A stretch of 7,948 bases of DNA. Origin: Actinomycetota bacterium (GTDB lineage Bacteria > Actinomycetota > Thermoleophilia > Gaiellales > Gaiellaceae). The translations under genes were made by a program, and so were the position numbers. This document shows positions 1 to 7,898 of the stretch, piece after piece; position 1 is the first letter of the stretch; each line of letters begins with the position of its first letter. Under the pieces are notes generated by a model. That model was not told the DNA's origin. It did no database searches and saw only the letters and a list, made by a program, of their open reading frames with translations. The stretch covers positions 1 through 7,948 of the forward strand of contig JACCVK010000092.1 in NCBI GenBank assembly GCA_013698195.1, written 5' to 3'.

Positions 1-231
1 ACACAGCGGAGCGGGCGAAATTGGGTGACTCGGCCTCACCGGTTAGCGTCAAGTCCGACAGATCGAGCGCCTTGCAGTAGGAATCGACCTCGACTGAGCT
101 CTTGGGCATACCGTTGAAACCCGGCGCGAGGTCGGACTTCTTTTAGAGCCCGTTCCGACCACGAGCGCCGTGGCCAGGAGGGCGACTAGGAATCCGCGCA
201 ACGCTCTGGTTCTAGGTACCGGTCGGCTCAT
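1..231 (-). pseudogene. Secreted protein gene, frame-broken and cut by the window edge
   Basis: I do not recognise this protein. The ATG at 231-229 opens a frame reading [19 protein letters not shown] and on through ATALVVGTGS, a basic N-terminus followed by a hydrophobic core, which is a clear signal peptide or membrane anchor. Just after it, at the plus-strand run TTTT (141-144), the sensible frame changes by one base. The anchor frame drifts into Arg/Ser-rich nonsense and stops at 49. The neighbouring frame stays open to base 1 and has ordinary composition, including KKSDLAPGFNGMPKSS, VEVDSYCKALDLSD and LTLTGEAESPNFARSAV. A fifth A in the coding-strand A run would join the two as Ser-Lys-Lys-Ser. 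The gene overlaps the 3' end of metH by 20 nt, so it is probably translationally coupled to it. Either the gene is damaged or one base is missing from the assembly. The product would be exported, with the C-terminus outside this window. Confidence 0.6.
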
Positions 232-3200
232 AGGCGAGATTGGGTCGAAGCCAGCGCTCCGCGTCTCTCGTCGGCATTCCCTTTCTGCGTGCGTAGTCCT
301 CGACCTGGTCACGTCCGAGCCGTCCGACCGAGAAGTAACGCGCCTGCGGGTGCCCGAAGTACATGCCGCTGACGCTCGGCGCCGGGATCATCGCGAAGGA
401 CTCCGTCAGGCCGACCCCCACGCGCTCCGCGTCGAGCAACCTGACCAGGGTCTCCTTCTCCGAATGATCCGGGCACGCCGGATAGCCGAACGCAGGCCGG
501 ATACCGCGAAAACGTTCTGCAATCAGGGCGTCGCCCGACAGCTCCTCGGTCGGTGCGTACCACTCGCGTCGCGCAACCTGATGCAGGCGTTCCGCATACG
601 CTTCGGCCAGACGGTCGGCAAGCGCTCGAACCATGATCGACCGGTAGTCGTCGAGATCGGCGGCAAAGCGATCTGCGAGCGCTTCGCTGCCGAGTATCGC
701 GACGGCGAACGCACCGACGTGGTCGATGAAACCGGTCTCGACCGGGGCCACGAAGTCGGCCAGGGAACGGTTGGGACGCGAGTCCTCGTGAGCTCCCTGC
801 TGGCGGAGCATCGGGAACCGAACGCCCTCGCCGAGCACGACGTCGTCGGCCTCGGCGTTCGCCGGCCAGAACCCGTAGACGCCCCGGGCCGTGAGCAACT
901 CTCCCGCCTCGATCTCGTCGAGAAGCCCGTTCGCGGCCTCGTACAGGTCGCGTGCCACCTCGCCCTTGGCGGGGTCGTCGAGGATCGCGGGAAAGCGGCC
1001 CTTGAGCTCCCACGCATGGAAGAAGAACGTCCAGTCGACGTACTGCCGCAGGGTTGCGATCTTTTCCTCCACGACACGGGAGCCGGTGAAGCTCGGCGTC
1101 GCCAGATCCTCGATGTGCCAGTCGATCGGCGTTCTGTTCTGCCGCGCCGCCGCGATCGGTAGAAGTGGCTTCTTGCCCTTCTCCGCATGGAGTAAGCGCA
1201 ACCGCTCCTGGTCAATCCTGTTCTCCTTATCGAGCCGCAGGCGACGGTCACCGTCGAGCAGGTCGGAGAGGACGCCGATCACCCGGGACGCGTCCAGCAC
1301 GTGGAGGGTCGGCTGTGTGTACTCGGGTGCGATCCTCACGGCCGTGTGCTGGCGTGAGGTGGTCGCGCCGCCGACCAGGAGCGGGAGCGCGAGGCCACGC
1401 CGCTCCATCTCCTTTGCCACGTGCACCATCTCGTCGAGCGAGGGGGTGATCAGCCCGGAGACGCCCACGATGTCGCACACCTCGTTCACCGCGGTGTCGA
1501 GGATCGTGTCTGCGGAGACCATGACCCCGAGGTCGATCACCTCGTAGCCGTTGCAGCCGAGAACGACGCCGACGATGTTCTTGCCGATGTCATGCACGTC
1601 GCCCTTGACCGTTGCAAGCACGATCCGGCCCGCCGCCTGCCGGGCTTCCTGCTCCGCCTCCATGAACGGCTCGAGGTAGCCGACCGCCCGTTTCATGGCG
1701 CGCGCGCTCTTGACGACCTGCGGGAGGAACATCTTCCCATCCCCGAAGAGGTCGCCGACGACCTTCATCCCGTCCATGAGCGGGCCCTCGATGACGTCGA
1801 GGGGCCGCGCCGCGCCGCGCCGCGCCTCCTCTGTGTCCTCCTCGATGAAGTCGACGATGCCGTGGACGAGCGCGTACGAGAGCCGTTCGCCCACAGGCGC
1901 CTCGCGCCAGGAGAGATCGAGCTCGCGGCGAGTCGCCCCGCCCGTCACGGAGCCTGCATGCTCGACGAGGTGCTCGGTGGCCTCCGGATCGCGGTCGAAG
2001 AGGACGTTCTCGACGCGCTCGAGCAGCGCCGGCCCGATGTCCTCGTACACGGCCAGCTGCCCTGCGTTGACGATGCCCATGTCGAGTCCGTTGCGAATCG
2101 CGTGGTACAGGAAGGCCGCATGCATCGCCTCGCGCACGGCGTCGTTCCCGCGGAATGCGAAGGAGAGGTTCGAGATGCCGCCCGAGACGAGCGCGCCGGG
2201 GCAGCGCTCCTTCAAGAGCGGAATCGCGTCGATGAAGGACTTCGCGAATGCGGCGTGCTCCTCGATCCCGGTCGCTACCGCGAGGACGTTCGGATCGAGG
2301 ACGATGTCCTCGGGGCGGAAGCCCGCCTGCTCCGTGAGCAGGTCGTAGGCTCGGCCGAGGATCTCGACCTTCCGCCCGACCGACTCAGCTTGGCCCTGCT
2401 CGTCGAACGCCATCACGACGACGCCGGCGCCGTACCGGCGAATCGTCCGCGCCTGCTCGAGGAAGCTCTGCTCCCCCTCCTTCAGCGAGATCGAGTTCAC
2501 CACGCCCTTGCCCTGCATGCACTTGAGACCAGCCTCCAGCGCCGAGAAGCGTGAGCTGTCGACCATGAGCGGGAGTCGTGCGGCTTCTGGCTCCGTCGCG
2601 ACGAAGTTGAGAAACGTCGTCATGGCCTGCTCGGCGTCGAGGAGGTCGGCGTCCATGTTCACGTCGAGCAGGTTCGCTCCGCCGCGTACCTGCTCGATCG
2701 CGACGGCCACCGCACCCTGGAAGTCGTCGGCCTCGACGAGCCGGCGGAACTTCGCGGAGCCCGTCACGTTTGTTCGCTCCCCCACGATGACGAACCCGGT
2801 GTCCGGGTCGATGACGAACGGCTCGAGCCCCGAGAAGCGGGGCAGGCGCGACTGCTCCGGAACCCGACGCGGCGGCAAGCCTTCTACCGCCCGCGAGATC
2901 TCGCGAATGTGCTCCGGTGTCGTTCCACAGCAGCCGCCGACGATGTTTACGAGACCGTCTTCGGCGAACGCGCGCAGGAAGCGGCTCGTGTCACCGGGTT
3001 GCTCGTCGTGCAGGCCGAGCTCGTTCGGCAGGCCGGCGTTCGGATGACATGAGGTGAAGGTCGGCGCAACGTGTGCGAGGCCCTCGATGAAGGGGCGCAT
3101 CTCGGTTGCGCCGAGCGAGCAGTTGACGCCGACGACGAGCGGCTCCGCGTGCTCGACCGAGATCCAGAACGCCTCCACCGTCTGACCCGAGAGGTTCCGT

Positions 3201-3847
3201 CCGGAGCGGTCGATCGCGGTAAAGCAGATCCATAGCGGGAGCTCAGGCGCAACCTCGTTGGCAGCGACGAGCGCGGCCTTCCCGTTCAGCGTGTCGAAGA
3301 TCGTCTCGATCATGAGCAGGTCTGCGCCTCCGTCCCGAAGCGCTGCGATCTGCTCCGCATACGCTTCGCGTACCTCGTCGAAGGTCGCTGCCCGATAAGC
3401 CGGGTCGTCCACTTTCGGAGAGACCGAGAGCGAGACGTTGAGCGGGCCGACGGAGCCGGCGACGAACCGCGGCTTGTCTGGAGTTTTTGCCGTCCAGGCG
3501 TCGGCGGCCCTCCGCGCTAGACGCGCGCCCTCGAGGCTCATCTCGGCGGCCGCATCCTCGAGCGCGTAATCCGCCTGGCCGATCCGCGTCGCCGTGAAGG
3601 TGTTCGTCGTGGCAATGTCCGCGCCCGCGGCAAAGTAGTCGTCGTGGATCGCGGCGACCAGCTCCGGGCGGGTGAGGTTCAGGAGGTCGGGGTCGCCGCG
3701 GACATCGCGGCCGTGCGCCGCGAATCGCTCGCCCCGATATTCCTCTTCCGAGAGCCCCAGCTGGTGAATCAGGACGCCCCAGGACCCGTCGAGAACGAGA
3801 ATCCGTTCGGCCAGAAGCTCTCTTAGATGCGCGCGCGTGTCCTTCAC
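212..3847 (-). CDS. metH: Cobalamin-dependent methionine synthase (5-methyltetrahydrofolate--homocysteine methyltransferase)
   Basis: This cytosolic enzyme transfers the methyl group of 5-methyl-tetrahydrofolate through cobalamin to homocysteine, making methionine and free tetrahydrofolate. The protein has 1211 aa, close to the usual ~1227, and aligns from memory with E. coli MetH throughout. Residues ~1-330 form the homocysteine barrel with zinc ligands Cys243, Cys306 and Cys307 ([14 protein letters not shown]). Residues ~340-630 form the folate barrel ([22 protein letters not shown]). Residues ~650-730 are the cap ([15 protein letters not shown]). Residues ~740-880 bind B12 through DVHDIG (750-755, axial His752), SGL (797-799), Ser803 and GG (826-827). 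Residues ~900-1211 are the reactivation domain that binds S-adenosylmethionine (Asp938, [10 protein letters not shown] 1117-1126, Tyr1171). The start is GTG with GGGAG 8 nt upstream. The N-terminal DGSWGVLI departs from the common DGxMGT. No key residue is missing, so it should be functional and makes the cell need cobalamin. Confidence 0.98.
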   Translation of the reverse strand: MKDTRAHLRELLAERILVLDGSWGVLIHQLGLSEEEYRGERFAAHGRDVRGDPDLLNLTRPELVAAIHDDYFAAGADIATTNTFTATRIGQADYALEDAAAEMSLEGARLARRAADAWTAKTPDKPRFVAGSVGPLNVSLSVSPKVDDPAYRAATFDEVREAYAEQIAALRDGGADLLMIETIFDTLNGKAALVAANEVAPELPLWICFTAIDRSGRNLSGQTVEAFWISVEHAEPLVVGVNCSLGATEMRPFIEGLAHVAPTFTSCHPNAGLPNELGLHDEQPGDTSRFLRAFAEDGLVNIVGGCCGTTPEHIREISRAVEGLPPRRVPEQSRLPRFSGLEPFVIDPDTGFVIVGERTNVTGSAKFRRLVEADDFQGAVAVAIEQVRGGANLLDVNMDADLLDAEQAMTTFLNFVATEPEAARLPLMVDSSRFSALEAGLKCMQGKGVVNSISLKEGEQSFLEQARTIRRYGAGVVVMAFDEQGQAESVGRKVEILGRAYDLLTEQAGFRPEDIVLDPNVLAVATGIEEHAAFAKSFIDAIPLLKERCPGALVSGGISNLSFAFRGNDAVREAMHAAFLYHAIRNGLDMGIVNAGQLAVYEDIGPALLERVENVLFDRDPEATEHLVEHAGSVTGGATRRELDLSWREAPVGERLSYALVHGIVDFIEEDTEEARRGAARPLDVIEGPLMDGMKVVGDLFGDGKMFLPQVVKSARAMKRAVGYLEPFMEAEQEARQAAGRIVLATVKGDVHDIGKNIVGVVLGCNGYEVIDLGVMVSADTILDTAVNEVCDIVGVSGLITPSLDEMVHVAKEMERRGLALPLLVGGATTSRQHTAVRIAPEYTQPTLHVLDASRVIGVLSDLLDGDRRLRLDKENRIDQERLRLLHAEKGKKPLLPIAAARQNRTPIDWHIEDLATPSFTGSRVVEEKIATLRQYVDWTFFFHAWELKGRFPAILDDPAKGEVARDLYEAANGLLDEIEAGELLTARGVYGFWPANAEADDVVLGEGVRFPMLRQQGAHEDSRPNRSLADFVAPVETGFIDHVGAFAVAILGSEALADRFAADLDDYRSIMVRALADRLAEAYAERLHQVARREWYAPTEELSGDALIAERFRGIRPAFGYPACPDHSEKETLVRLLDAERVGVGLTESFAMIPAPSVSGMYFGHPQARYFSVGRLGRDQVEDYARRKGMPTRDAERWLRPNLAYEPTGT
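1804..1826. repeat. Pentanucleotide tandem run (GCCGC)x4 inside metH
   Basis: Four exact copies of GCCGC plus a partial fifth (GCC) lie in the metH coding sequence and encode the Arg/Ala-rich ARRGAARP just before [10 protein letters not shown] in the cap domain. The protein is not longer here than E. coli MetH, so this looks like GC-biased codon use and not a recent expansion. A 5-nt repeat that slipped by one unit would break the metH frame. Confidence 0.6.
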
Positions 3848-3855
3848 GAAAGCAA

Positions 3856-3860
3856 CTCCC
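3856..3860 (-). promoter_or_regulatory. Ribosome binding site of metH
   Basis: GGGAG on the minus strand lies 8 nt before the GTG start codon (3847-3845). It supports this GTG start. Confidence 0.7.
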
Positions 3861-3905
3861 GCCTAAGAGGACGAGAGCCAGGAAGGCTCGCGGGCTCTTT
3901 AGGCG
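3860..3905 (-). promoter_or_regulatory. Nested stem-loop next to the metH ribosome binding site
   Basis: On the plus strand CGCCTAA (3860-3866) pairs with TTAGGCG (3899-3905), and GAG (3867-3869) pairs with CTC (3895-3897) around one bulged base at 3898. Inside, GAGCC (3875-3879) pairs with GGCTC (3885-3889) over a 5-nt loop. That is about 15 pairs. The foot of the stem includes base 3860, which is also the first base of the GGGAG Shine-Dalgarno (3860-3856). Folding could therefore limit ribosome access to metH. No U run follows, so it is not a classic terminator. Confidence 0.5.
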
Positions 3906-3952
3906 TTTGGTAACCCGGTCGCCAAGCTGCCGTTCAAAGCTCTCCGGGCGAT

Positions 3953-3967
3953 GTCAGCCTAGCTGAC
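3953..3967 (-). terminator. Short perfect hairpin after atpC, possible U-less terminator
   Basis: GTCAGC and GCTGAC form a perfect 6-bp stem around a 3-nt loop, 22 nt past the atpC stop codon. No T run follows on either strand. It may be a weak or U-less terminator of the atpD-atpC transcript, an mRNA 3' stabiliser, or the first element of the metH leader. Confidence 0.3.
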
Positions 3968-3989
3968 GCGCCTGAGGACGGAGGCGGAC

Positions 3990-4421
3990 CTAGCCGGTCG
4001 TGCGCCCGGAGACCAAGAGCTGGTTCTCCGCGTGCTGGATGCGCTGCTCGAGCTGCCACCTGTCACCCGTCGACTCACCTTGCTCCAGCTTCTCGAGCTC
4101 TGCCTTCGCGGTTTCGAGCTGCTCTCGCGCACGGGCGTCGTCGATCTCCTGCACATTCACCGCGTCATCCACGAGCGCGAGCGCGCGGTCGAGCTCGACC
4201 TTGAAGAACCCCGGCCCGGTCGCGAACTCGACGACCTCGTTCTGGGAGACGTGAATCCGCGTCGAACCGGCCTTCAGCGTGGCGACGAGCGGTGCGTGCC
4301 TGGCGAGGACGCCGATCTCTCCCGCCACTCCCGGCACGACGATCATCTGCGCCTCGCCGTCGAACACCGGCCCCTCGGGGGTCACGAGCGCGATGTCGAA
4401 GTTCGGATGCGTCTCGGCCAT
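3990..4421 (-). CDS. atpC: F1Fo ATP synthase epsilon subunit
   Basis: This is a central-stalk subunit of the F1 motor. It links gamma to the c-ring and, in many bacteria, restrains ATP hydrolysis. The protein has 143 aa, normal for the family. Residues ~5-87 are the beta-sandwich domain, with the familiar start VTPEGPVFDGEA, the stretch VVPGVAGEIGVLARHAPLVA and then GPGFFKVE. Residues ~93-137 are the two-helix C-terminal arm, with a hinge around QGESTGD. The first helix begins IDDARA (93-98), matching the I/L-D-x-x-R-A motif of ATP-binding epsilon subunits. The ATG lies only 9 nt after the atpD stop, with no strong Shine-Dalgarno, so translation is probably coupled to atpD. The gene is last of the F1 pair, as in normal atp operons, and is followed by the structured spacer and metH. 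Confidence 0.96.
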   Translation of the reverse strand: MAETHPNFDIALVTPEGPVFDGEAQMIVVPGVAGEIGVLARHAPLVATLKAGSTRIHVSQNEVVEFATGPGFFKVELDRALALVDDAVNVQEIDDARAREQLETAKAELEKLEQGESTGDRWQLEQRIQHAENQLLVSGRTTG

Positions 4422-4430
4422 GGCGTCGAG

Positions 4431-6005
<1,575 letters not shown>

Positions 6006-6006
6006 C

Positions 6007-6012
6007 TATCCT
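6007..6012 (+). promoter_or_regulatory. Candidate -10 box of the plus-strand gene at 6021 (leaderless)
   Basis: TATCCT fits TANNNT and ends 8 nt before the ATG at 6021, the spacing expected if transcription starts on or next to the A of the start codon. The bases before that ATG hold no good Shine-Dalgarno, which agrees with a leaderless mRNA. The -35 region (TCTGGA, 5984-5989) is a weak match. Confidence 0.35.
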
Positions 6013-6020
6013 GGCCGGGC

Positions 6021-6509
6021 ATGAGGAACCGGTCGACGCCGATTCTGGCAGTGCTGGCCGCGGTCGTCGGTGCTGTGTTTGCGATCGCCGTCGCGGTCGT
6101 CCTCCTCGGAGACGAAGCCACCGCGTCCCGCGCCGACTATCAGGCGAATGTCGTGAACGCACGCGATCGGGTCGATTTCGCGCTCGCGCGAATCACGCGC
6201 TCGCAGTCCATCGACGAGCTCATCGAGCGGGTGGACGAGGCCTCAGCGGTGCTCGGCAAGACTGCGTCGGATCTCGACGACACGGGCGTGGCACCGGGCT
6301 TCGAGCCCGCTAACGCGAGGCTCGTGAAGACGCTGCAGTCGTTTTCCGACGAGCTGGCCGCTACCGCCGCGCAGTTCCGAGACCCATCGTTCGCCGCAAG
6401 TCTCGCGGGGATCACGAGCCTGAGCTTCCCGCAGTGGACTCAGACGAACAAGGTCCTCGCCGACCTGAAGAAGCAGGGCCTCCAGGTCGAGCAGCTCGAA
6501 CGCCATTGA
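6021..6509 (+). CDS. Small membrane-anchored helical protein, function unknown
   Basis: I do not recognise this 162-aa protein. Residues 8-30 form one hydrophobic stretch (ILAVLAAVVGAVFAIAVAVV) after a basic MRNRS, so it is a signal anchor or an uncleaved signal peptide with the rest outside the membrane. Residues ~36-160 are rich in Ala, Asp, Glu, Arg and Leu, look helical and contain no cysteine. Two helices at ~40-84 (ANVVNARDRVDFALARI, ELIERVDEASAVLG) and one at ~97-120 suggest a helical bundle or coiled coil. The C-terminus is LADLKKQGLQVEQLERH. The gene diverges from atpD with 144 nt between them and is followed 45 nt on by a secreted Cys-rich protein gene, probably in the same transcript. 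The predicted protein is well formed, so I take it as a real gene of unknown role in the cell envelope. Confidence 0.8.
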   Translation: MRNRSTPILAVLAAVVGAVFAIAVAVVLLGDEATASRADYQANVVNARDRVDFALARITRSQSIDELIERVDEASAVLGKTASDLDDTGVAPGFEPANARLVKTLQSFSDELAATAAQFRDPSFAASLAGITSLSFPQWTQTNKVLADLKKQGLQVEQLERH

Positions 6510-6519
6510 CCCGATCGGG
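6510..6519. repeat. 10-bp perfect palindrome between the two plus-strand genes
   Basis: CCCGATCGGG begins on the base after the stop codon of the 6021-6509 gene, inside the 45-nt gap. It has no loop, so it is more like a protein-binding dyad than a hairpin. In GC-rich DNA such a palindrome can also be chance. Confidence 0.3.
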
Positions 6520-6554
6520 CTAACGGTGCGAGAACCTCTCCGTCTCATTGTCCA

Positions 6555-7733
6555 GTGCAGCGAGTAACCGCCTTCGCCGGAGCGGTCCTCTCGGCCGCGT
6601 GCGCGCTTCTCGCCGCGCAGGCGGCAATCGGCGCGTCGCCGGTCGTCCCTGACGCGCCCATCGCCGGTGGGACCACGGGTTTCCTCAGCGAGTGCGCGCC
6701 GCTCGCGGACACAGCCAAGGCGCGCTGCTACGTACGGGGCCTCTCGGTCGAGGTGGAGAGGGCCGGAGATCCCGCTCGCAACCTGCCTGAAATCGACAGG
6801 AAGGTGCACGAAGCCGGCGGCTTTCTCGAGGCGGCCTGCCACTCGTTGATGCACGAAGTCGGGCGTACATACGCGAAGCGCCACGACCTGACGATCGAAA
6901 CCCTGTACACGTACGTGCCACGCTCGAACGATCCGGGCTGCTCCGCCGGCTTTGGGATGGGCTTGAGCATGTATCTCGGCCCCGAGCTCATCGTCGAGCC
7001 GCGGAGCCTGCTCCGAACGTGCTCGCGCCTCCCGACGCGCTTCCGCGAGTACACATGCGTACACGGCTCGGGCCACGCGTTCATGCGGGGCTTCCACAGC
7101 CAGCTACGCGATGCCGTGAATGCGTGCAACGAGCTTGGCCCGAGCAACGCGCCCGATTGCTCGCAGGGCGCGTTCCACGACTACTGGATCTCGCTTGGCG
7201 GAGGAGACGGAACGAGCGCGCCCGAGAACGCCGACGACTCGCCGGAGTCGGTTTGCCGCGCTTACACGTACAAGCGTCCCTGCTGGTACCGCTACTTCTG
7301 GGAGCGCAAGTCGGCAACACGCGTGTACAGAGCTGCCGATCTGCTCGAGCAATGCGACGGGCAGGAGGGAATGCAGCGCGCGGGGTGCGTGAGCGGCGCG
7401 TCCCTCCTCGTTTCGCGCGAGCGGGATCCCGTCGACCACGCGAGAGTCTGCAACGGCGTCCAGGGAGTCGACACGTACAACTGCCTCCGCGGCGTCAACG
7501 TGCCTGCTCTCGACGGGAAGACGTTCGAGCAACTTCGTCTCATCCGGACTTGCGCTGACCTCCCGAGCGCCACCCGCGCGTGGTGCTACTCCTGGATCGG
7601 CCGGACGCTCGCGGTGCTGACGGACGGGGAGTTCCGGACGAGCGGGTGCGCGCAGCTCGAGACAGAAGACGCCCGCGTCTCATGTACCGCCGGAGGCGCG
7701 CGCATGGGTCGCCCGTTGCGGACGTTCTCCTAA
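6555..7733 (+). CDS. Secreted cysteine-rich repeat protein with Cys/His motifs, function unknown
   Basis: The protein has 392 aa. It starts at GTG with no clear Shine-Dalgarno, and no other start lies upstream in frame. Residues 1-27 are a Sec signal peptide, with cleavage probably after AIGA. The mature part holds 18 cysteines. Sixteen fall in pairs with nearly constant spacing: 47/58, 156/168, 191/202, 234/243, 267/278, 299/310, 333/344 and 365/377. In most, the second Cys is followed by x2-Gly or x3-Gly. The N-terminal half has CHSLMHEVGR (95-104), CSAGFGMG (129-136), CVHGSGHAFM (168-177) and CSQGAFHDY (202-210), which put His96, His100, His174 and His208 in related places. I remember similar CHxxxHxxGR plus CxHGxGHA patterns in unnamed secreted proteins, but cannot name a family. 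Disulfide pairing and a metal or heme site are inferences. It is likely exported together with the small anchored protein encoded 45 nt upstream. Confidence 0.85.
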   Translation: MQRVTAFAGAVLSAACALLAAQAAIGASPVVPDAPIAGGTTGFLSECAPLADTAKARCYVRGLSVEVERAGDPARNLPEIDRKVHEAGGFLEAACHSLMHEVGRTYAKRHDLTIETLYTYVPRSNDPGCSAGFGMGLSMYLGPELIVEPRSLLRTCSRLPTRFREYTCVHGSGHAFMRGFHSQLRDAVNACNELGPSNAPDCSQGAFHDYWISLGGGDGTSAPENADDSPESVCRAYTYKRPCWYRYFWERKSATRVYRAADLLEQCDGQEGMQRAGCVSGASLLVSRERDPVDHARVCNGVQGVDTYNCLRGVNVPALDGKTFEQLRLIRTCADLPSATRAWCYSWIGRTLAVLTDGEFRTSGCAQLETEDARVSCTAGGARMGRPLRTFS

Positions 7734-7898
7734 GAGGTTTGGCGGAACGGGCCTCGTCGCCGGGGTGCGCTGGTCGCCTCGAGGCAAGGACGCAGGGAGG
7801 CTCAATACTCGACGTATTGAGGCGACTGAGGACGCCGCATCGCGACGATCCAGCGCACTCCGGCGGCACAGAGAGCCTGTTTCGCCAAGCCCTCCTAG
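7730..7898 (+). ncRNA. Rod-like structured RNA candidate, 169-nt interrupted inverted repeat
   Basis: Three stacked stems close on one loop. The outer stem pairs 7730-7752 with 7875-7898 (22 pairs, one A/C mismatch at 7733/7895, one bulge at 7892). The middle stem pairs 7756-7773 with 7850-7867 (18 pairs, unbroken). The apical stem pairs CTCAATAC (7801-7808) with GTATTGAG (7814-7821) over TCGAC. Five pairs are G-T on the plus strand (7738/7889, 7745/7882, 7749/7878, 7764/7859, 7757/7866). The minus-strand RNA would have A-C mismatches there, so a plus-strand transcript is favoured. The inner loop is nearly symmetric (27 and 28 nt) and has AGGACGC on both sides (7787-7793 and 7829-7835). An alternative pairing is GTCGCCTC (7773-7780) with GAGGCGAC (7819-7826). 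It begins one base before the stop codon of the upstream gene. It could be a 3'-UTR or processed RNA, an elaborate terminator, or a MITE-like dispersed repeat. I cannot assign a known family. Confidence 0.6.

Larger units (their letters stand above)
3848..3989 (-). promoter_or_regulatory. Structured leader of metH (candidate cis-regulatory RNA)
   Basis: This 142-nt non-coding stretch between atpC and metH is rich in self-complementarity on the metH strand. In transcript order there is a perfect 6-bp stem with a 3-nt loop (3967-3953). Next comes a central hairpin closed by GGCGA/TCGCC (3947-3951 with 3919-3923) over AGCT/AGCT (3938-3941 with 3925-3928). Last is a nested stem (3905-3860) that abuts the metH Shine-Dalgarno. 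An overlapping alternative closing pair, CCCGG/CCGGG (3914-3918 with 3944-3948), competes with the first one. I looked for cobalamin, SAM-I, SAM-IV and SAH riboswitch signatures and saw none. A weak TTGAAC box lies at about 3940-3935, but no convincing -10 follows it. The regulatory role is an inference from position and pairing. Confidence 0.4.

Noticed and set aside
170..1162. Long plus-strand open frames opposite metH (also 1421-2554, 2508-3047)
   Set aside because: They lie fully inside the strongly supported metH on the other strand and are Arg/Ala/Asp-rich shadows of GC-rich coding DNA with no recognisable protein.
3848..3989. Cobalamin, SAM-I, SAM-IV or SAH riboswitch upstream of metH
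   Set aside because: I looked for the B12 box, GGCAACC and SAH core strings in the metH direction and found none in the right arrangement.
6585..6605. Lipoprotein signal around Cys16 of the Cys-rich protein
   Set aside because: The residues before Cys16 (LSAAC) do not fit the lipobox at position -3, and the hydrophobic core continues past it to a normal Sec cleavage site near residue 27.
7730..7898. Integron attC site
   Set aside because: The element is a long inverted repeat, but the GTTRRRY and RYYYAAC core sites are not at its ends, and it is longer and more fully paired than typical attC sites.
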